From the NCBI GenBank assembly GCA_001632435.1, contig KV424116.1, positions 1 through 45,099 on the forward strand: a DNA stretch of 45,099 nucleotides. Direction: 5' to 3'. The translations under genes and the position numbers were made by a program. How positions within the stretch are numbered: the stretch's first letter is position 1; each line of letters starts with the position of its first letter. The notes beneath the pieces were generated by a model. That model did not search any database. It saw nothing but the letters and a program-made list of their open reading frames with translations, and had not been told where the DNA came from. This stretch comes from Calocera cornea HHB12733. Its lineage: Eukaryota > Basidiomycota > Dacrymycetes > Dacrymycetales > Dacrymycetaceae. This document shows positions 34,170 through 44,200 of this stretch, piece by piece.

Positions 34170-34861
34170 GATACCTTGCATGCATCCTTGTTTTCATTCA
34201 CCCATTAGCCCTCATCCTGTACAATATTCCAAGCACCATCGACTCGTACTGCTGTAGCAACCATAATATGATGTATCTTGCTTGTGTAAGCTTCTCATGC
34301 CGGTGTTACCTACTGCAGGCTCGGTCCGCAACTCCGACGGAATCAAACTTGGTTTTCTGCTTCTCAGTGCCGCTTTTCGTTCCTGGCACTTTGCTCAGGA
34401 CAACAGTCAATCATGGCGACGATGAGTGATTTCATGATGACCCATGGTGAGAAGATCTGGTACTAACGATCCGCGGTTAGATTGGGCCGTTGACCACCCT
34501 CCTCTAATGATCTTGGGATGTCTTGCTTCAGAGAAGGAGAAACACCCGCTGGATTGCGCAGTACCGGACAGAAGATGGAGTCACAGGTCCCGTGATTGGT
34601 GACGCCAGCCTCCTCGCGGACTGCATACCGCAGAGGATCGATGGAACTACACGTGGGTCATTTCCCAATGGTATATAAGACAAAGCTCGCCCCGTCGTGT
34701 TGCGGTTCGCCCTTGATCCAGTACCACCACCGCTCAACCTAGCACTCTAGTACAGGCTGTTCGACTGCGTATAGTCTCATTCTTTTACCCTCGTATTGCT
34801 ACTCACTGCCCTTCACAGTCAATTATTTGTGCCCGTCCGGGAACGTTCTCGCCCTCATACA
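34170..34861. other. intergenic: 3' UTR and F-box/LRR-type gene promoter
   Basis: About 690 bp. No gene is visible. A TATA box is at 34672-34678 on the plus strand. Confidence 0.55.
34672..34678 (+). promoter_or_regulatory. TATA box of the second F-box gene
   Basis: TATATAA lies 184 nt upstream of the ATG at 34862, which predicts a 5' UTR of about 150 nt. Confidence 0.6.
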
Positions 34862-36598
34862 ATGCTTCTCACACTCCCTGACGAACTCATCAACGCTGTC
34901 ATCGAGAACGTCGATGACCCTGCCGATCTTGCGGCGCTCTCGGCGGTCTGCAAGGCTCTCAAAGAAATGATCTCCCCTGGTCCAGAGGAGGAGCTGGGCC
35001 TGTTGCAATGCTGCTATCTATCGGTTCCTTGTGATGTCGAGCAAGTGTTCACGGTGCTCGCCCACAGACCCAGGCTCGCGAGGGGTATACGACAGCTCCG
35101 TATCTCCGAAGAACAGGCACCTTCTGCATCTCGCTATTGGCATGCTGGACATCACAGCGCTCAAGTAGTTGCTGGCGCACCTTCCTCCCTCTCCGACGCA
35201 TTAAGACAGATGCAAAATCTGCTATTCTTGTCCTGCCAGATAAGCACCGCGTCGACGGCCATTTGGAATGTGTCGCTTGGAAGTTTCTGTCAGCGTTTCC
35301 CGTCAGTTCAGGAACTCTGCCTTCGTATTCAAGTCAGTCACACAGGGATGGAGGTCCATACCGGGGACTCTTTGCAGGTAAGCCACACCCCGTTCCTGTT
35401 GAAAACAGCAACAATGGCCGATTACCGCATCTAGTTTTTCGACGGCTTGACCCAATTACGAGCGTTATCACTTAACATCAAATGCGAAGGTGCGTTGGTG
35501 CAGTCTAACTAAGGCACATCTCATGATTGTTCAGCTGGGGTCACGCCCGAGAGCTTCAAACAGTTCGCCGACTCGATGACTACTGGTCTGAAGCCCTCTC
35601 AAGCATCTATACGTCACCTCAAAGTCACGTGGGATGATTGCGATTTAAGCCCGCTATTCGAGCTTCAGTTTCCGCAACTGCTGTCTTTGACACTTGCATA
35701 TGACGGTGAGGCGGAAAATGCCGCGGCTACTATCCATCCCTTTCTCGCGAGTCACCGTACGCTCCATTGCCTCGCTCTGGATCGTCTATTTTCACTGGAT
35801 AATCCATGGGTGATGGCACCACCCATGGACGTGGTCATTGCTCTGAACACGACAAGTACGCTACCGCGCCTACCTCTGCTATGCGAGGCTGCCCTCGACT
35901 GGTCCACGTCGAATGATTGGACTGATCTGTTTGAGCCCTTACCCGACGGCAGCTATCGGCCATTGTTGCGTCTAGATCTTACCAACCCGTATATAGACAT
36001 GGAAAACTTCGCAAGAGAAGATGGGCCTCCAAGTCTCAAAGCTATCCACACTCTGAAAGGGCTGCGCCTTAGCCCAGACATGGTCCAAGACGAGGAGTAC
36101 CTTACAAGATTGGCTGACGAGGCCCCTGGATTAACGGAGCTTTATCTCAATTCGCGGCTAGACAATGCATACCAAACCATCCAGGTGCGTGCCGTATTCG
36201 TTCTGTGAAGAAACATGTCTCACATGCACTTAATGATCTACCAGGAGAAACACCTGTGCTCGCTCTTGAACCGTTTTCCGAAGCTTTGCTCAGTTCAAGG
36301 CTGTACCCTCTCTGTGCGAGGGTCTAGCCCCTGTGAAGAAAGCGAGATGGAAGCAGTGGTTTGCCGCATTGGGAAGCTGAGTCCTTATCTAGTGTGCGTG
36401 AATAACTGGGTACGAGTCACGGACACGGTATGGAAGCTGGACAGACGTGCCGCCAAACAATGGAAGTGGCCTCTCATCGAGCGGTACCCTGACCAAGAGT
36501 TCTACTATGCTGACCAGGGAGCTCCGATCAGCTCACTTTTCCAGGCAAGTGAACCTAGGGGCATTACCTCCGTCACCCCTTTTTCTTTACTTTCATGA
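34862..36598 (+). CDS. F-box protein, basidiomycete LRR-like type
   Basis: Exons 34862-35377, 35435-35489, 35535-36184 and 36245-36598 give 1575 nt and 524 aa. The F-box is at the extreme N-terminus (MLLTLPDELINAVIENVDDP, then ADLAALSAVCKALKEM), so the start at 34862 was chosen over the in-frame ATG at 34796. The rest has irregular leucine-rich segments: FFDGLTQLRALSLNIKCEAG, SIRHLKVTWDDCDLSPLF, LPLLCEAALDWSTSNDW, LKGLRLSPDM and APGLTELYLNSRLD. The family is large in Agaricomycetes and evolves fast; a role in SCF-type ubiquitination is inferred from the F-box. A GC-type donor in the last exon (CAG|GCAAGT near 36544) could give another C-terminus. Confidence 0.82.
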
Positions 36599-37563
36599 TT
36601 CTCACGATGGTTGGCTGGGGCCGGCTGCGATGACTGTAAATAGCAGGCAAATTGCCCTCATTATGACACACCCACATCATGTATGATAGCTATATTCAAG
36701 CCAAGATGATGTCTGCTCAACGGTGCCTCGGGTGTTTTCTACGTTGAAATGTCTTTTGATCACGACTCACTACTAATGCATCCTCTACCGACCAGTGGCT
36801 TATGCAGCACACCTATGGGGCGTGCGTTCGCACGGAACGATCCTTGTTCAAACTCAGTCCACTTCCCCGGCCCATATCAAGTACACTGATTGCTCCCCAG
36901 ATTGTTCCTGTCAAGCCGAGCCAAAAGTCAGAGCGACTTCTCACCTCCGAGTAAATTGGTGCTCCCCTTTTTACCCCGGCTTTGTGGCAGCCTAGTCCTG
37001 ATCTCCTCAAGAAGGCGGTGAAGTTGGGCCAAGGACCCCATAATAACACTTGGTCACTCCGTGCCAACTGCAAAAAATCCCTGGGGGAACACAACGCGCA
37101 ACGCAGCAGGGCTGGCAAGTACTGTAGATTATTTGCAAGACCCGTGTCAGGGAAGTAAGTCCCCAAACCGCGGAGAGCGATTCCAAATCGCCTGGGTCGT
37201 CGACATTCTCGATGACGGTGTGTTCTCGAAGTGCCGGGCGGCGGGCGGAGCAGACTCGAAAGACTGATTCTCAACACGCCGCACAGCATAGAGGACAGCG
37301 AGATGGCATCTGGCATGGGTGCGAACGAGCCACTGCTCGGGTGTTATGGAGCGGTACGGAGGAACTGTACGTACCCTCGGAGCTGCGGTGCTGGATCTTT
37401 CTCTGTTATTGATCGTTCAAATGTCTTCAGCATGAAACCGCGCAGTGATGACGAGAGCAGTACGAGCTATGAAGCCCAAACAGGACGGTAAGAGATCGCT
37501 CAATCAAGCTCGTTTCTAGCACGTGATTCAGCAAATCAAAGCACTGATGTGGATTTGGTACAC
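36599..37563. other. intergenic with inverted-repeat arm and duplicated 3' flank
   Basis: No gene is supported. A 32-nt inverted-repeat arm lies at 37107-37138. From about 37245 to 37563 the sequence resembles 40480-40817, the matching 3' flank of the second secreted-protein gene. Confidence 0.55.
37107..37138. repeat. left arm of inverted repeat around secreted-protein gene 1
   Basis: CAGGGCTGGCAAGTACTGTA and the following GATTATTTGCAA match the reverse complement of 38449-38499 with about two mismatches, once a tandem 18-bp duplication in the right arm is allowed for. Confidence 0.7.
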
Positions 37564-38113
37564 TCACAAGTCCTCAAAGTCAAAATACCGCTTCCTTTTG
37601 GGTGGCTTCAAGGATGCCAGCTTCTGTTTCCAGTAATCACAGTTCCTCTCGGCGGTCTCCAGGGCCTTCGTCTGATGATCGAACATCGTTTTAGCTTGGT
37701 TGTAGGTGGTGGCGCTAAAGTGGGGCGACCTATTTAGCCTGAGATAAACTTGAGCGCTCATGGTGTTAGAGGCTGCGATCATGGCCTTGTGGGCATCGTT
37801 GAAAGCGTGGTGCCATTGCTTGTACATGCTCTGCGCCTCGTCGGCTTTCCGCTGGTAGTCTTCATGCTTGTTCCCTCGAGCGAGGATGTTTGGTCTGTTG
37901 TAAATTTCGTTGTCTGACCTCAACCCGCTGTGCTGCCCGTTATCCCAGAGACCGACTGTTAAAGTCAACGAGACAGGAAGAAGAGCTGACGACATACAGA
38001 TAAGATCCACCGTCTTCGGAGAACTTAACGTCGGTCCCACGCTGAATCTGATAGCTGGGGTGGGCCAGGGGAGCGACTGATAGCAGGATAGCATTGGTCG
38101 CGGCTAATGACAT
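37564..38113 (-). CDS. small secreted protein with KR-rich cluster and DFEDL tail, copy 1
   Basis: Exons 38113-37998 (116 nt) and 37927-37564 give 159 aa. The N-terminus MSLAATNAILLSVAPLAHP is a short hydrophobic leader with likely cleavage after LAH or APLA. The mature part begins with QIQRGTDVKFSE, shared with copy 2. The middle is charged and helical (KHEDYQRKADEAQSMYKQW), then YNQAKTMFDH and a single cysteine (RNCDYW). The C-terminus is KPPKRKR followed by YFDFEDL and the stop. The KRKR cluster could be a Kex2 cleavage site releasing a seven-residue acidic peptide, or a nuclear localisation signal. I know no family. The acceptor at 37928 was chosen because it alone keeps the frame and aligns the exon with copy 2. 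The leader is less hydrophobic than in copy 2, so secretion is less certain. Confidence 0.78.
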
Positions 38114-38125
38114 TGTACTGGGAAT

Positions 38126-38289
38126 TGATTGCAGTGACCACTCAAAGGTAGAAGGATGATGTGAAATTGGGAGTGGACCGACACTGATGTGTAGCGAGGT
38201 GGGCAGAAGTGAGTGAGACCAGCTCAGTGAGGCATAGCAGTTGGTGCAGGTCCCTCTTTATAGGCTTTCAACAGCGCCGTCATCTACCG
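38126..38289 (-). promoter_or_regulatory. promoter block conserved with copy 2
   Basis: The region upstream of copy 1 closely resembles 41408-41571 upstream of copy 2. It includes GAAGTGAGTGAGACCAGCTC and, on the coding strand, a TATAAA box at 38257-38262 followed by the 5' UTR. The spacing to the ATG is almost the same in both copies. Confidence 0.75.
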
Positions 38290-38448
38290 CTATCTTCTGT
38301 CGGCATAAGATAAGAAAACATCTTTCCTCCTTGTTTCGGTTGTGAATGTCGGAAAAACTCGCGTACGGCCAAACGGGAGTCCAAAGAACCTAACTTGTCT
38401 GACGACTTATTGTCTAGAGCACGCGGGTACTGTCCACAGTGCCGCGCG

Positions 38449-38499
38449 TTGCAAATAATGTACAGTACTTGCCATCTGTACAGTACTTGCCATCCCTGA
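38449..38499. repeat. right arm of inverted repeat, with 18-bp tandem duplication
   Basis: It contains TTGCAAATAATG followed by two copies of TGTACAGTACTTGCCATC (38459-38476 and 38477-38494) and CCCTG. It is the reverse complement of 37107-37138 apart from the duplication and about two mismatches. Confidence 0.75.
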
Positions 38500-38917
38500 C
38501 ACGTTGCGACAATAAGTCCTAACCCAGGGGTCGCTCCTCGTCCACGCCTCCGCTCGTGCGCACTGAAACGGCTGCCGGTACTCGTACAATATGCAGCAAC
38601 GCGTCCTATAACCGGTGCAGCGGCTGTGAAACGACCTCAACGGGCAGTGTCAAGGCCGCCGTTCTGAGTACGCGAGGCGAGCGCGTATGTGGAGCGGAGT
38701 CGTGCACATGGAGAAGAGCATTATCGTGCTCGACGAGGAGGATGGCGTGCAAGGAGGGGATTCGGTGAGATGCCGGGAGTCCAGAACGGAGCTTATGCGG
38801 GCACGCGGTTGATCAGCGTATTGACGCTGTGGTCCTGTCCTGCAAGGAGCGGGAGGAGGTTGGAGCGGGAGGCAGGATCTTACTTCAATCGAGTTGTACA
38901 CTCTCCCCAGGCAGCGA

Positions 38918-39855
38918 TCAAACGAACACGCCCACCCAAGCATCCATCGCCCTCACGCCCTTCACGCCCCCGTCCACCCCCTCAAGGGCAGCCGCAACCG
39001 CATCCCTCATCGCCTCCACCACGCCCCTCTCCCGCTCATCCTTGACCGCCTCGCCCACCTGGCTCTCAAAGCGTGGGCTCATCACCGCGCTTACCTCCCA
39101 CTGGCCGTCCAGCACGTCCGGGCCGGGGAGGACCGACGCTTCGCTCTCGAGTGCCCAGCCTGCTGCCTCGGCCAGGGCCTTGATGCGCTTGGGGGAGAGG
39201 ACTGTGCGGACGTTGCTGGAGCTTGAGGGTTTCCTGCACTCCAGGGCGGCCTGGGCGAGCACTGCCAGGACGTGGGGCTGCGCCTCCCGCTCGCTGGCTA
39301 CCAGGCTCCACTCAGCCACACACATCCGCTTGGCGTGCCCCTTGAGCGCGGCGAACGTGGACTGGATGAGCGAGGGCGAGGTGAAGTAGAAGAGGCAGTG
39401 GGCTAGGACGGCTACGTCGAAGGCGGCAGGACTGGACGGGCGGGGGGCGGGGAGGGAGGAGAGGTACTGCAGGGGAGAGGCTTGGACCCATTGGATGCGA
39501 GGTCCGAGGGGGCCGGAGGAGAGGTGCGATTGCGCCTGGCCGAGGGTGTAGGGGGATCCTGCGGGTCACTCCATCAGCGTCATCTCAGCCTGGGAAAGCA
39601 TCGGCGCGGCGTACCGTAGCTCAGCGGGGCCGGATCAACAGCGACCACTCGCCCAGCCTCCCCCACCGCAGTGGCCAAGACGGCCGTACAGTCCCCCTGC
39701 CCGCACCCGAGCTCGAGCACGGTCGACCCGGGCGGGACGGGCCAGTGGGCGAGAAGGGCGATGCGCTCCTCGGTCTGGGCTAGTTGGACAGCGTTGGTTG
39801 AGTTTGGAGGGTGCAGCGAGAGGGAGGCGATTTGCGAGGCGGAGGGCATGGACAT
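38918..39855 (-). CDS. class I SAM-dependent methyltransferase
   Basis: Exons 39855-39615 and 39558-38918 give 882 nt and 293 aa. The SAM-binding motif I is VLELGCGQGDCTAVLA, followed by VVAVDPAPL (motif II, acidic residue at the end of beta 2). A later strand reads FDVAVLAHCLFYFTSPSLIQ, as in the motif IV region of Rossmann-fold methyltransferases. The C-terminal part (CVAEWSLVASEREAQPHV to VRAMDAWVGVFV) is less typical. There is no signal peptide, so it should be cytosolic. The substrate is not predictable. It lies between the two secreted-protein paralogues, on the same strand; whether it is functionally linked to them is unknown. G+C is much higher than in the paralogues. An alternative start is the Met two codons downstream (39849). 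Confidence 0.88.
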
Positions 39856-40817
39856 TCTAATTTCTGACTGGGTGGGAGGGGGTGCTGCGGGGATGGTGGG
39901 AGGGAGAGAGAAGATCCGCTAGCCGCAATCTGCAATCTGCAATCTACAATCTCGTGCTGCTCTCAACTCCCTCACCGCGCATCCCCTACCCTTCCCAACC
40001 AGGAACCCCGCCATATGCAGCACAGACCGACGCACATGGACGCAGTACGGAGACTAGCTGCAGTGGATGACTCGGCTCAGCGCGCGTACATAGAGTTACT
40101 TAGGGCAAGCCTGGTCGCGTCGCGTCGCGGCGAGGGTACCCATCCCCTCTCCTTCCAGCCCACTATCGTGTCTCAAGTTGTTCCCATTCATAACCACGCG
40201 GTAGTCTGTTCGAATCGTATCTCTAGTCTGTCGCAGGAATTTTCTGCGCTCCTGAGCCATGCCGTTATGCCGTTACATGTGCATGCCCCATTTCCACTGC
40301 GGTGCAGCAGCATCATCCTGCGCCCGAAGGATGTGCCTGTCACCCTCACCCAATCGGTCACATACACCCATGGCTCTCTTATTGAAGCAATCACAACATG
40401 CAACGGCCTAACTAGGGTTAGCTTATAGCGTGGAAGGTGGGCGGTATACACGTGATTGCACTGAGATGGGTTCGGAAGGCGGTGGAGCAGACTCAGGAGT
40501 GTTATGCACTTTCAACACGATGCCTACCTTGCAGTGGACGAGGCATGACAGGTGCAAAGACAAACAAAGCACTGCTCAAGTTCGATGGGATAGTAGAAGG
40601 TACGCGCCGAAGCGCTCTGCCCTTGATCGTCAAAGTGTCTTCAGCATTAAGCCTGGGAACAGTCACAATGGCAGTACAAGCTACGAGCCCAGCACAGTGA
40701 TAGTACAGGCTACGAATCCAGGAGGGTCATGCCTATGGGAGCGTAAACGTTGGTCAATCGAGTTCGTTTCTACAAGGTGACTCAGCAAAGTACACCGAAG
40801 ACGTCGAGTTGGAGTAC
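39856..40817. other. intergenic: methyltransferase promoter and duplicated 3' flank of copy 2
   Basis: No gene is supported. From about 40480 onwards the sequence is related to 37245-37563. Shared blocks include TCAATCRAGYTCGTTTCTA, GATTCAGCAAA/GACTCAGCAAA and CTCACAAGTCCTCAAAGTCA at the coding end. Plus-strand open frames here (40015-40428, 40430-40780) are taken as chance. Confidence 0.55.
39925..39952. repeat. 7-bp tandem repeat, four copies
   Basis: GCAATCT is repeated three times exactly, then ACAATCT, about 70 bp upstream of the methyltransferase start. Confidence 0.85.
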
Positions 40818-41372
40818 TCACAAGTCCTCAAAGTCAAGAGACCTCTTCCTCCTGGGCGGCTTCAGCGCAGCTAGCCTCTTTGTGTAGTCGTCACAGTTCT
40901 TCTTGGCTTTGTCCACCTGACTCTTGTGGTGGTCGAATGTTGCTTTTGCTTGATTATACGCAGCAGCGTTGTATTTAGGTGACTTCGCTAATTTGAGCGC
41001 CACCTGCGCGTTGAGGATGTCGGCTGCTTTGTTCATGGTACTGTAGGAATCGTGGAACGCATCACACCATTGCTGGTACATGGTTCGTAACTCCGAGACT
41101 TGTCGTTGATATTCTGCATGCTTGTCGCCCGCCCGCGCGAAGACGTCTGGCATATCGTAAAGATCGTTACTCGACCTCCTCACACTGTTCCACATGTTAG
41201 AATCGAGATCACTGGCCCCAGCCACGCCGGTGGGGAAGGCACTCAGAAGAACGCACAGATAGGATGAAGCTTCGGAGAAATCAACATCGTTCCCACGTTG
41301 AAATTGACGGGCCGGGTAGGCCAGAGCCGCGGCGGAGAACAAGAGAACAACGGTAGCAGACTTGAGAGCCAT
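40818..41372 (-). CDS. small secreted protein with KR-rich cluster and DFEDL tail, copy 2
   Basis: Exons 41372-41257 (116 nt) and 41184-40818 give 160 aa. The signal peptide is clear: MALKSATVVLLFSAAALA, then YPARQFQRG. The mature part shares with copy 1 the QRG.DV.FSE start, MY.QW..AF.D, NAQV/SAQV, YNQAK..FDH, NCD and LKPP. It ends KPPRRKR followed by SLDFEDL. There are two cysteines (QQWC and KKNC); copy 1 lacks the first. The frame is also open through the intron, so an unspliced 185-aa form is possible, but removing 41185-41256 gives the same exon 1 length and phase as copy 1 and a better alignment. Amphipathic helices with heptad-like charges suggest a helical bundle. No known family was recognised; a secreted effector, or a precursor of a short peptide, are the two readings I consider. 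Confidence 0.82.
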   Translation of the reverse strand: MALKSATVVLLFSAAALAYPARQFQRGNDVDFSEASSYLCVLLSAFPTGVAGASDLDSNMWNSVRRSSNDLYDMPDVFARAGDKHAEYQRQVSELRTMYQQWCDAFHDSYSTMNKAADILNAQVALKLAKSPKYNAAAYNQAKATFDHHKSQVDKAKKNCDDYTKRLAALKPPRRKRSLDFEDL

Positions 41373-42619
41373 TGTGGTTGAGCTTATATGCAGAGAGAAG
41401 AACAGTTGAGCGATCAAAGGCGGAAGGATGTGTTGAATCGGAGAGTGACCGGCACTTAGGTGTAGCGAGGTAGGGAAGGGGGATAGAAGTGAGTGAGACC
41501 AGCTCAATGAGGTATACCGTGCCGTTGCATGCCACTCTTTATAGGATTTCAACACGGCACTCATCTACCTGCTCGTTCCGATCAACAATGCCCCCAAAGC
41601 GCAGTTACTGAACTAAGCCATGCTCTACTCACGCAGCGAGCGGAGTACGGAGATACCCAACATGTCTTACACTAATGCCGGGCTTCGCAGATGCCATTTT
41701 CGATTGTCACATAGTTGTTCCCGTAATGAGCAATAAAGTGGGTGAGCGACTTGTTGCCGCCGTGCCCTAAACACTGCCTCACCAATTCATTGGTAAGCCG
41801 GGAGGCCGCGCGGGGCCCAGGCCCTATGGGAACATGCGACCACTCTACATCGTAAACGCGCAACACTCTATTATGTAACTGCGTCTGACTTTGGAAAGTT
41901 TTCTGATGAGAAAGTGGCAGAATCCGGGGCTCCATGATTCCCCCCCATGAAGGACCCCTGCGCAATCCACGACCTGGACCGGAAACTTGTACCAACCGAG
42001 CCGACACGCCCCCGGTGTTACAGGTTCTTTGTCAGCATGTCATCAGGACTACAACACTGATCCCGATTGCCGTCGTCAGGAACCGGTACAGAAACGGGTT
42101 ATAACGAGTTCGGATGGGCAATTATCACGTGCGTATGCAGTTTTTGTATTGAAAGACGGGGAAATGCGAGATATCGTGCCCTGTCCTTCTCTCCCAGCCG
42201 GTTGATGAACGGCGGGACCAACGAGGCCGCAGACTAAGCTGCTTGACGGCATACAGGGTATGGGGAAGGTCCCTTGACTCTTGAGGAGAAGCAGGAGGAA
42301 AGGGGAGCAGTGGCAGGAGAGGCCGGAGGACGTCGAAACTTCGGCATAATGCGACCAGTTCCAGGACGCCAAGCACAATCGCAGACCACCAAGCACGGCG
42401 TCGATCGTACTTCCAAATGATAGTTTCTTTCCAAACCCTTCCAATATATCGCACACCGACCTCCATACATTCAGGCAGTTCGAGTTCCCCCCGAGTCGAC
42501 CCCCATGCTTGACTTTACCGATCTTGTCCGAATGAAACCGAAACAGAGACAGACGGTGTTCACACTTACCCGTACATTTTGTCCCCTCGCCTCATCGTCG
42601 TCGTCACACCAAGTAAGTA
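41373..42619. other. intergenic: promoter of copy 2, then no gene seen
   Basis: The first 200 bp are the promoter block conserved with copy 1 (41408-41571; TATAAA on the minus strand at 41538-41543). The rest, about 41600-42619, holds open frames up to about 110-126 codons on the minus strand with no recognisable content; it is probably 3' sequence of the decayed gene and spacer. Confidence 0.5.
41408..41571 (-). promoter_or_regulatory. promoter block of copy 2, conserved with copy 1
   Basis: It is related to 38126-38289. The TATAAA box (coding strand) at 41538-41543 lies 166 nt upstream of the ATG, which predicts a 5' UTR of about 130 nt. Confidence 0.75.
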
Positions 42620-44200
42620 TCATGACCTTCGCGTGAGTCCGAGGATACCCCCGTACACGCACGGCATCTTCTCGGTGGAGATGTCCCTCTACCGATAAAC
42701 GAGGTAGTTGTCCCTTACCAGGTAGCCGCGGTAGAGCCCTGTTCCTATTACTGGGGGTTGTACGAGGGCATGAGCATACGTCATTAGGACGTGCGTGGGC
42801 AGAAGGCGATGGATACAGGTAGACCACAGGGAATATTAGGACGGAGGGAGGAGGAAAGGGAGGGAGCGGCCGTACGGAAACGGCGGAAGTGAAATGATGT
42901 GGAGCACTCAGAGACGGCACGCACCGTACACTCCTTCGTAAAGGCTAAAGCTCACAAGCCCATCCCAAGTCCTCACATTCCCCACGATAGCAAACTCCCT
43001 CACGCCGAGTGCCTGCTCCCCTGGAGCACGAGCACATCCTACCCCCAGTGCCACTCATCACCCACGATGCTCGCGGGGGCCTTCGCCTCCCGCTCAGCCG
43101 TACCGCCCCAGCACCGCTTGGCTAGTAGGATCCGCCGGTGGACCGAGTCGGTGAGCCGCACGCGGCGCACCGTCAGGTGTCATTCTTGGGGTTACTCCGC
43201 GAAGGCGCTTGTTACACCGAGCACGCGGAGCCCGGGTGTGTTACATGGGGTGGTACGAGTTCAGTGGTATCTTCACACCACACATCAGCACCATCATATA
43301 ATGATGAAACAGCATAGACTGGGACGTACCGTGAAGCTGCCATCCCAAACGCAGCGAACGATCGTTTCCCCTATGCTTCGCCGGCGCTCGCGCATGAAGC
43401 CCCCCCAGCCCTGCGTCCTCCTCCTCCCATCCTCGTCCCCGTCACAAGCCTCGCTCCCCCTCCCGCCTCTCAGCTTGTGCTCAAGTGGTGGTCGTACAAC
43501 TATCAGCAGCGCTGGCCGCCCCGCTTGCTAGCTGCTGTTGAGGCGGTGTGTACCTTTACCTGTGTTGCTTTGACTGAGTAAGAACCATGAGGCGGACGGC
43601 CAAGCAGGTGGTGCTGATTGCGCGAGGCGAGCAAATGCAGGGTACGGAAGGACTTGCACGAGGAGCAGATCGTCTTCATCGATGAACCTGGGGGGAGCGG
43701 GTCGACGAGCGGGTCGGCGTCGAAGTGGGGCACTTGCGTGAGGCGCCGGGACGTGGTTCGGGAGGGTGCGTCGTCGAACTGCGCGTCGACGCTGTTGTCC
43801 TCACCCGCCGGGAAGGGGCGGAGCGGGAGGACGGTTTGTTACCATGGAATGGAGAAGATGGCGGAGATGTGCGCCGCAAACAACTAGGGAGGGAGGGCGA
43901 AGGGCGCCGCGTGGTGTATGCGCCTCTCCTGCTCGAGCAGGCCGGCAATGGTGGAGAAGAGCATCTACGTCAGCTGCCTTGTCTGGAGCCGGATAGGGCG
44001 CAAGGCACATCCCTACGATAAGCCTCAGCTGGTGTTAGGGCAAGGAGAGAATGAGGTAGGAGGCGACTCACGTTGCGAAGAGGTGTGGCAGAGTACCCAC
44101 CGCCCGCACGGGGGGTTGGGGGTCTCCTCGAATAGCCAGCAATCGGAAGGGGCGGGTCAGCCAAGCTATACCTGAGCAACCTCTCCCACTTCGATGCTGC
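42620..44200 (-). pseudogene. decayed gene with several nonsense codons
   Basis: On the minus strand coherent coding runs are broken by stops. One frame reads MLFSTIAGLLEQERRIHHAA, then TAG (43884-43886), LFAAHISAIFSIPW, TAA (43839-43841), and on through GEDNSVDAQFDD, SSMKTICSSCKSFRTLHLLA. A later piece has GWGGFMRERRRSIGETIVRC. Another frame has GLRVLGVTSAFAE, TAA (43192-43194), TGA (43180-43182), then RRVRLTDSVHRRILLAKRCW. Further exons read REFAIVGNVRTWDGLVSFSL and GLYRGYLVRDNYLVYR, TAG (42689-42691), RDISTEKMPCVYGGILGL, with the terminal TGA at 42620-42622. The WDGLV and YRGYLV-type end recalls the C-terminus of some basidiomycete F-box-type proteins, from memory and uncertain. The right boundary is approximate. 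Confidence 0.6.

Larger units (their letters stand above)
38114..38917. other. intergenic: promoter of copy 1 and 3' side of methyltransferase
   Basis: Besides the conserved promoter block there is the right inverted-repeat arm (38449-38499). A small plus-strand open frame of about 41 codons near 38688-38813 has a codon-like composition, but no family was recognised and no partner exon was placed. Confidence 0.5.

Noticed and set aside
42560..42650. Minus-strand run reading AKVMILTWCDDDDEARG
   Set aside because: It looked like a coding exon, but another frame over the same bases (YRGYLVRDNYLVYR onward to GGILGL) matches a coherent C-terminus, so this frame is taken as a shadow.
42899..43531. 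Plus-strand open frame of 210 codons
   Set aside because: Its Arg/Ser/Pro/His-heavy composition is typical of an antisense shadow; the minus strand carries the better, though broken, coding signal there.
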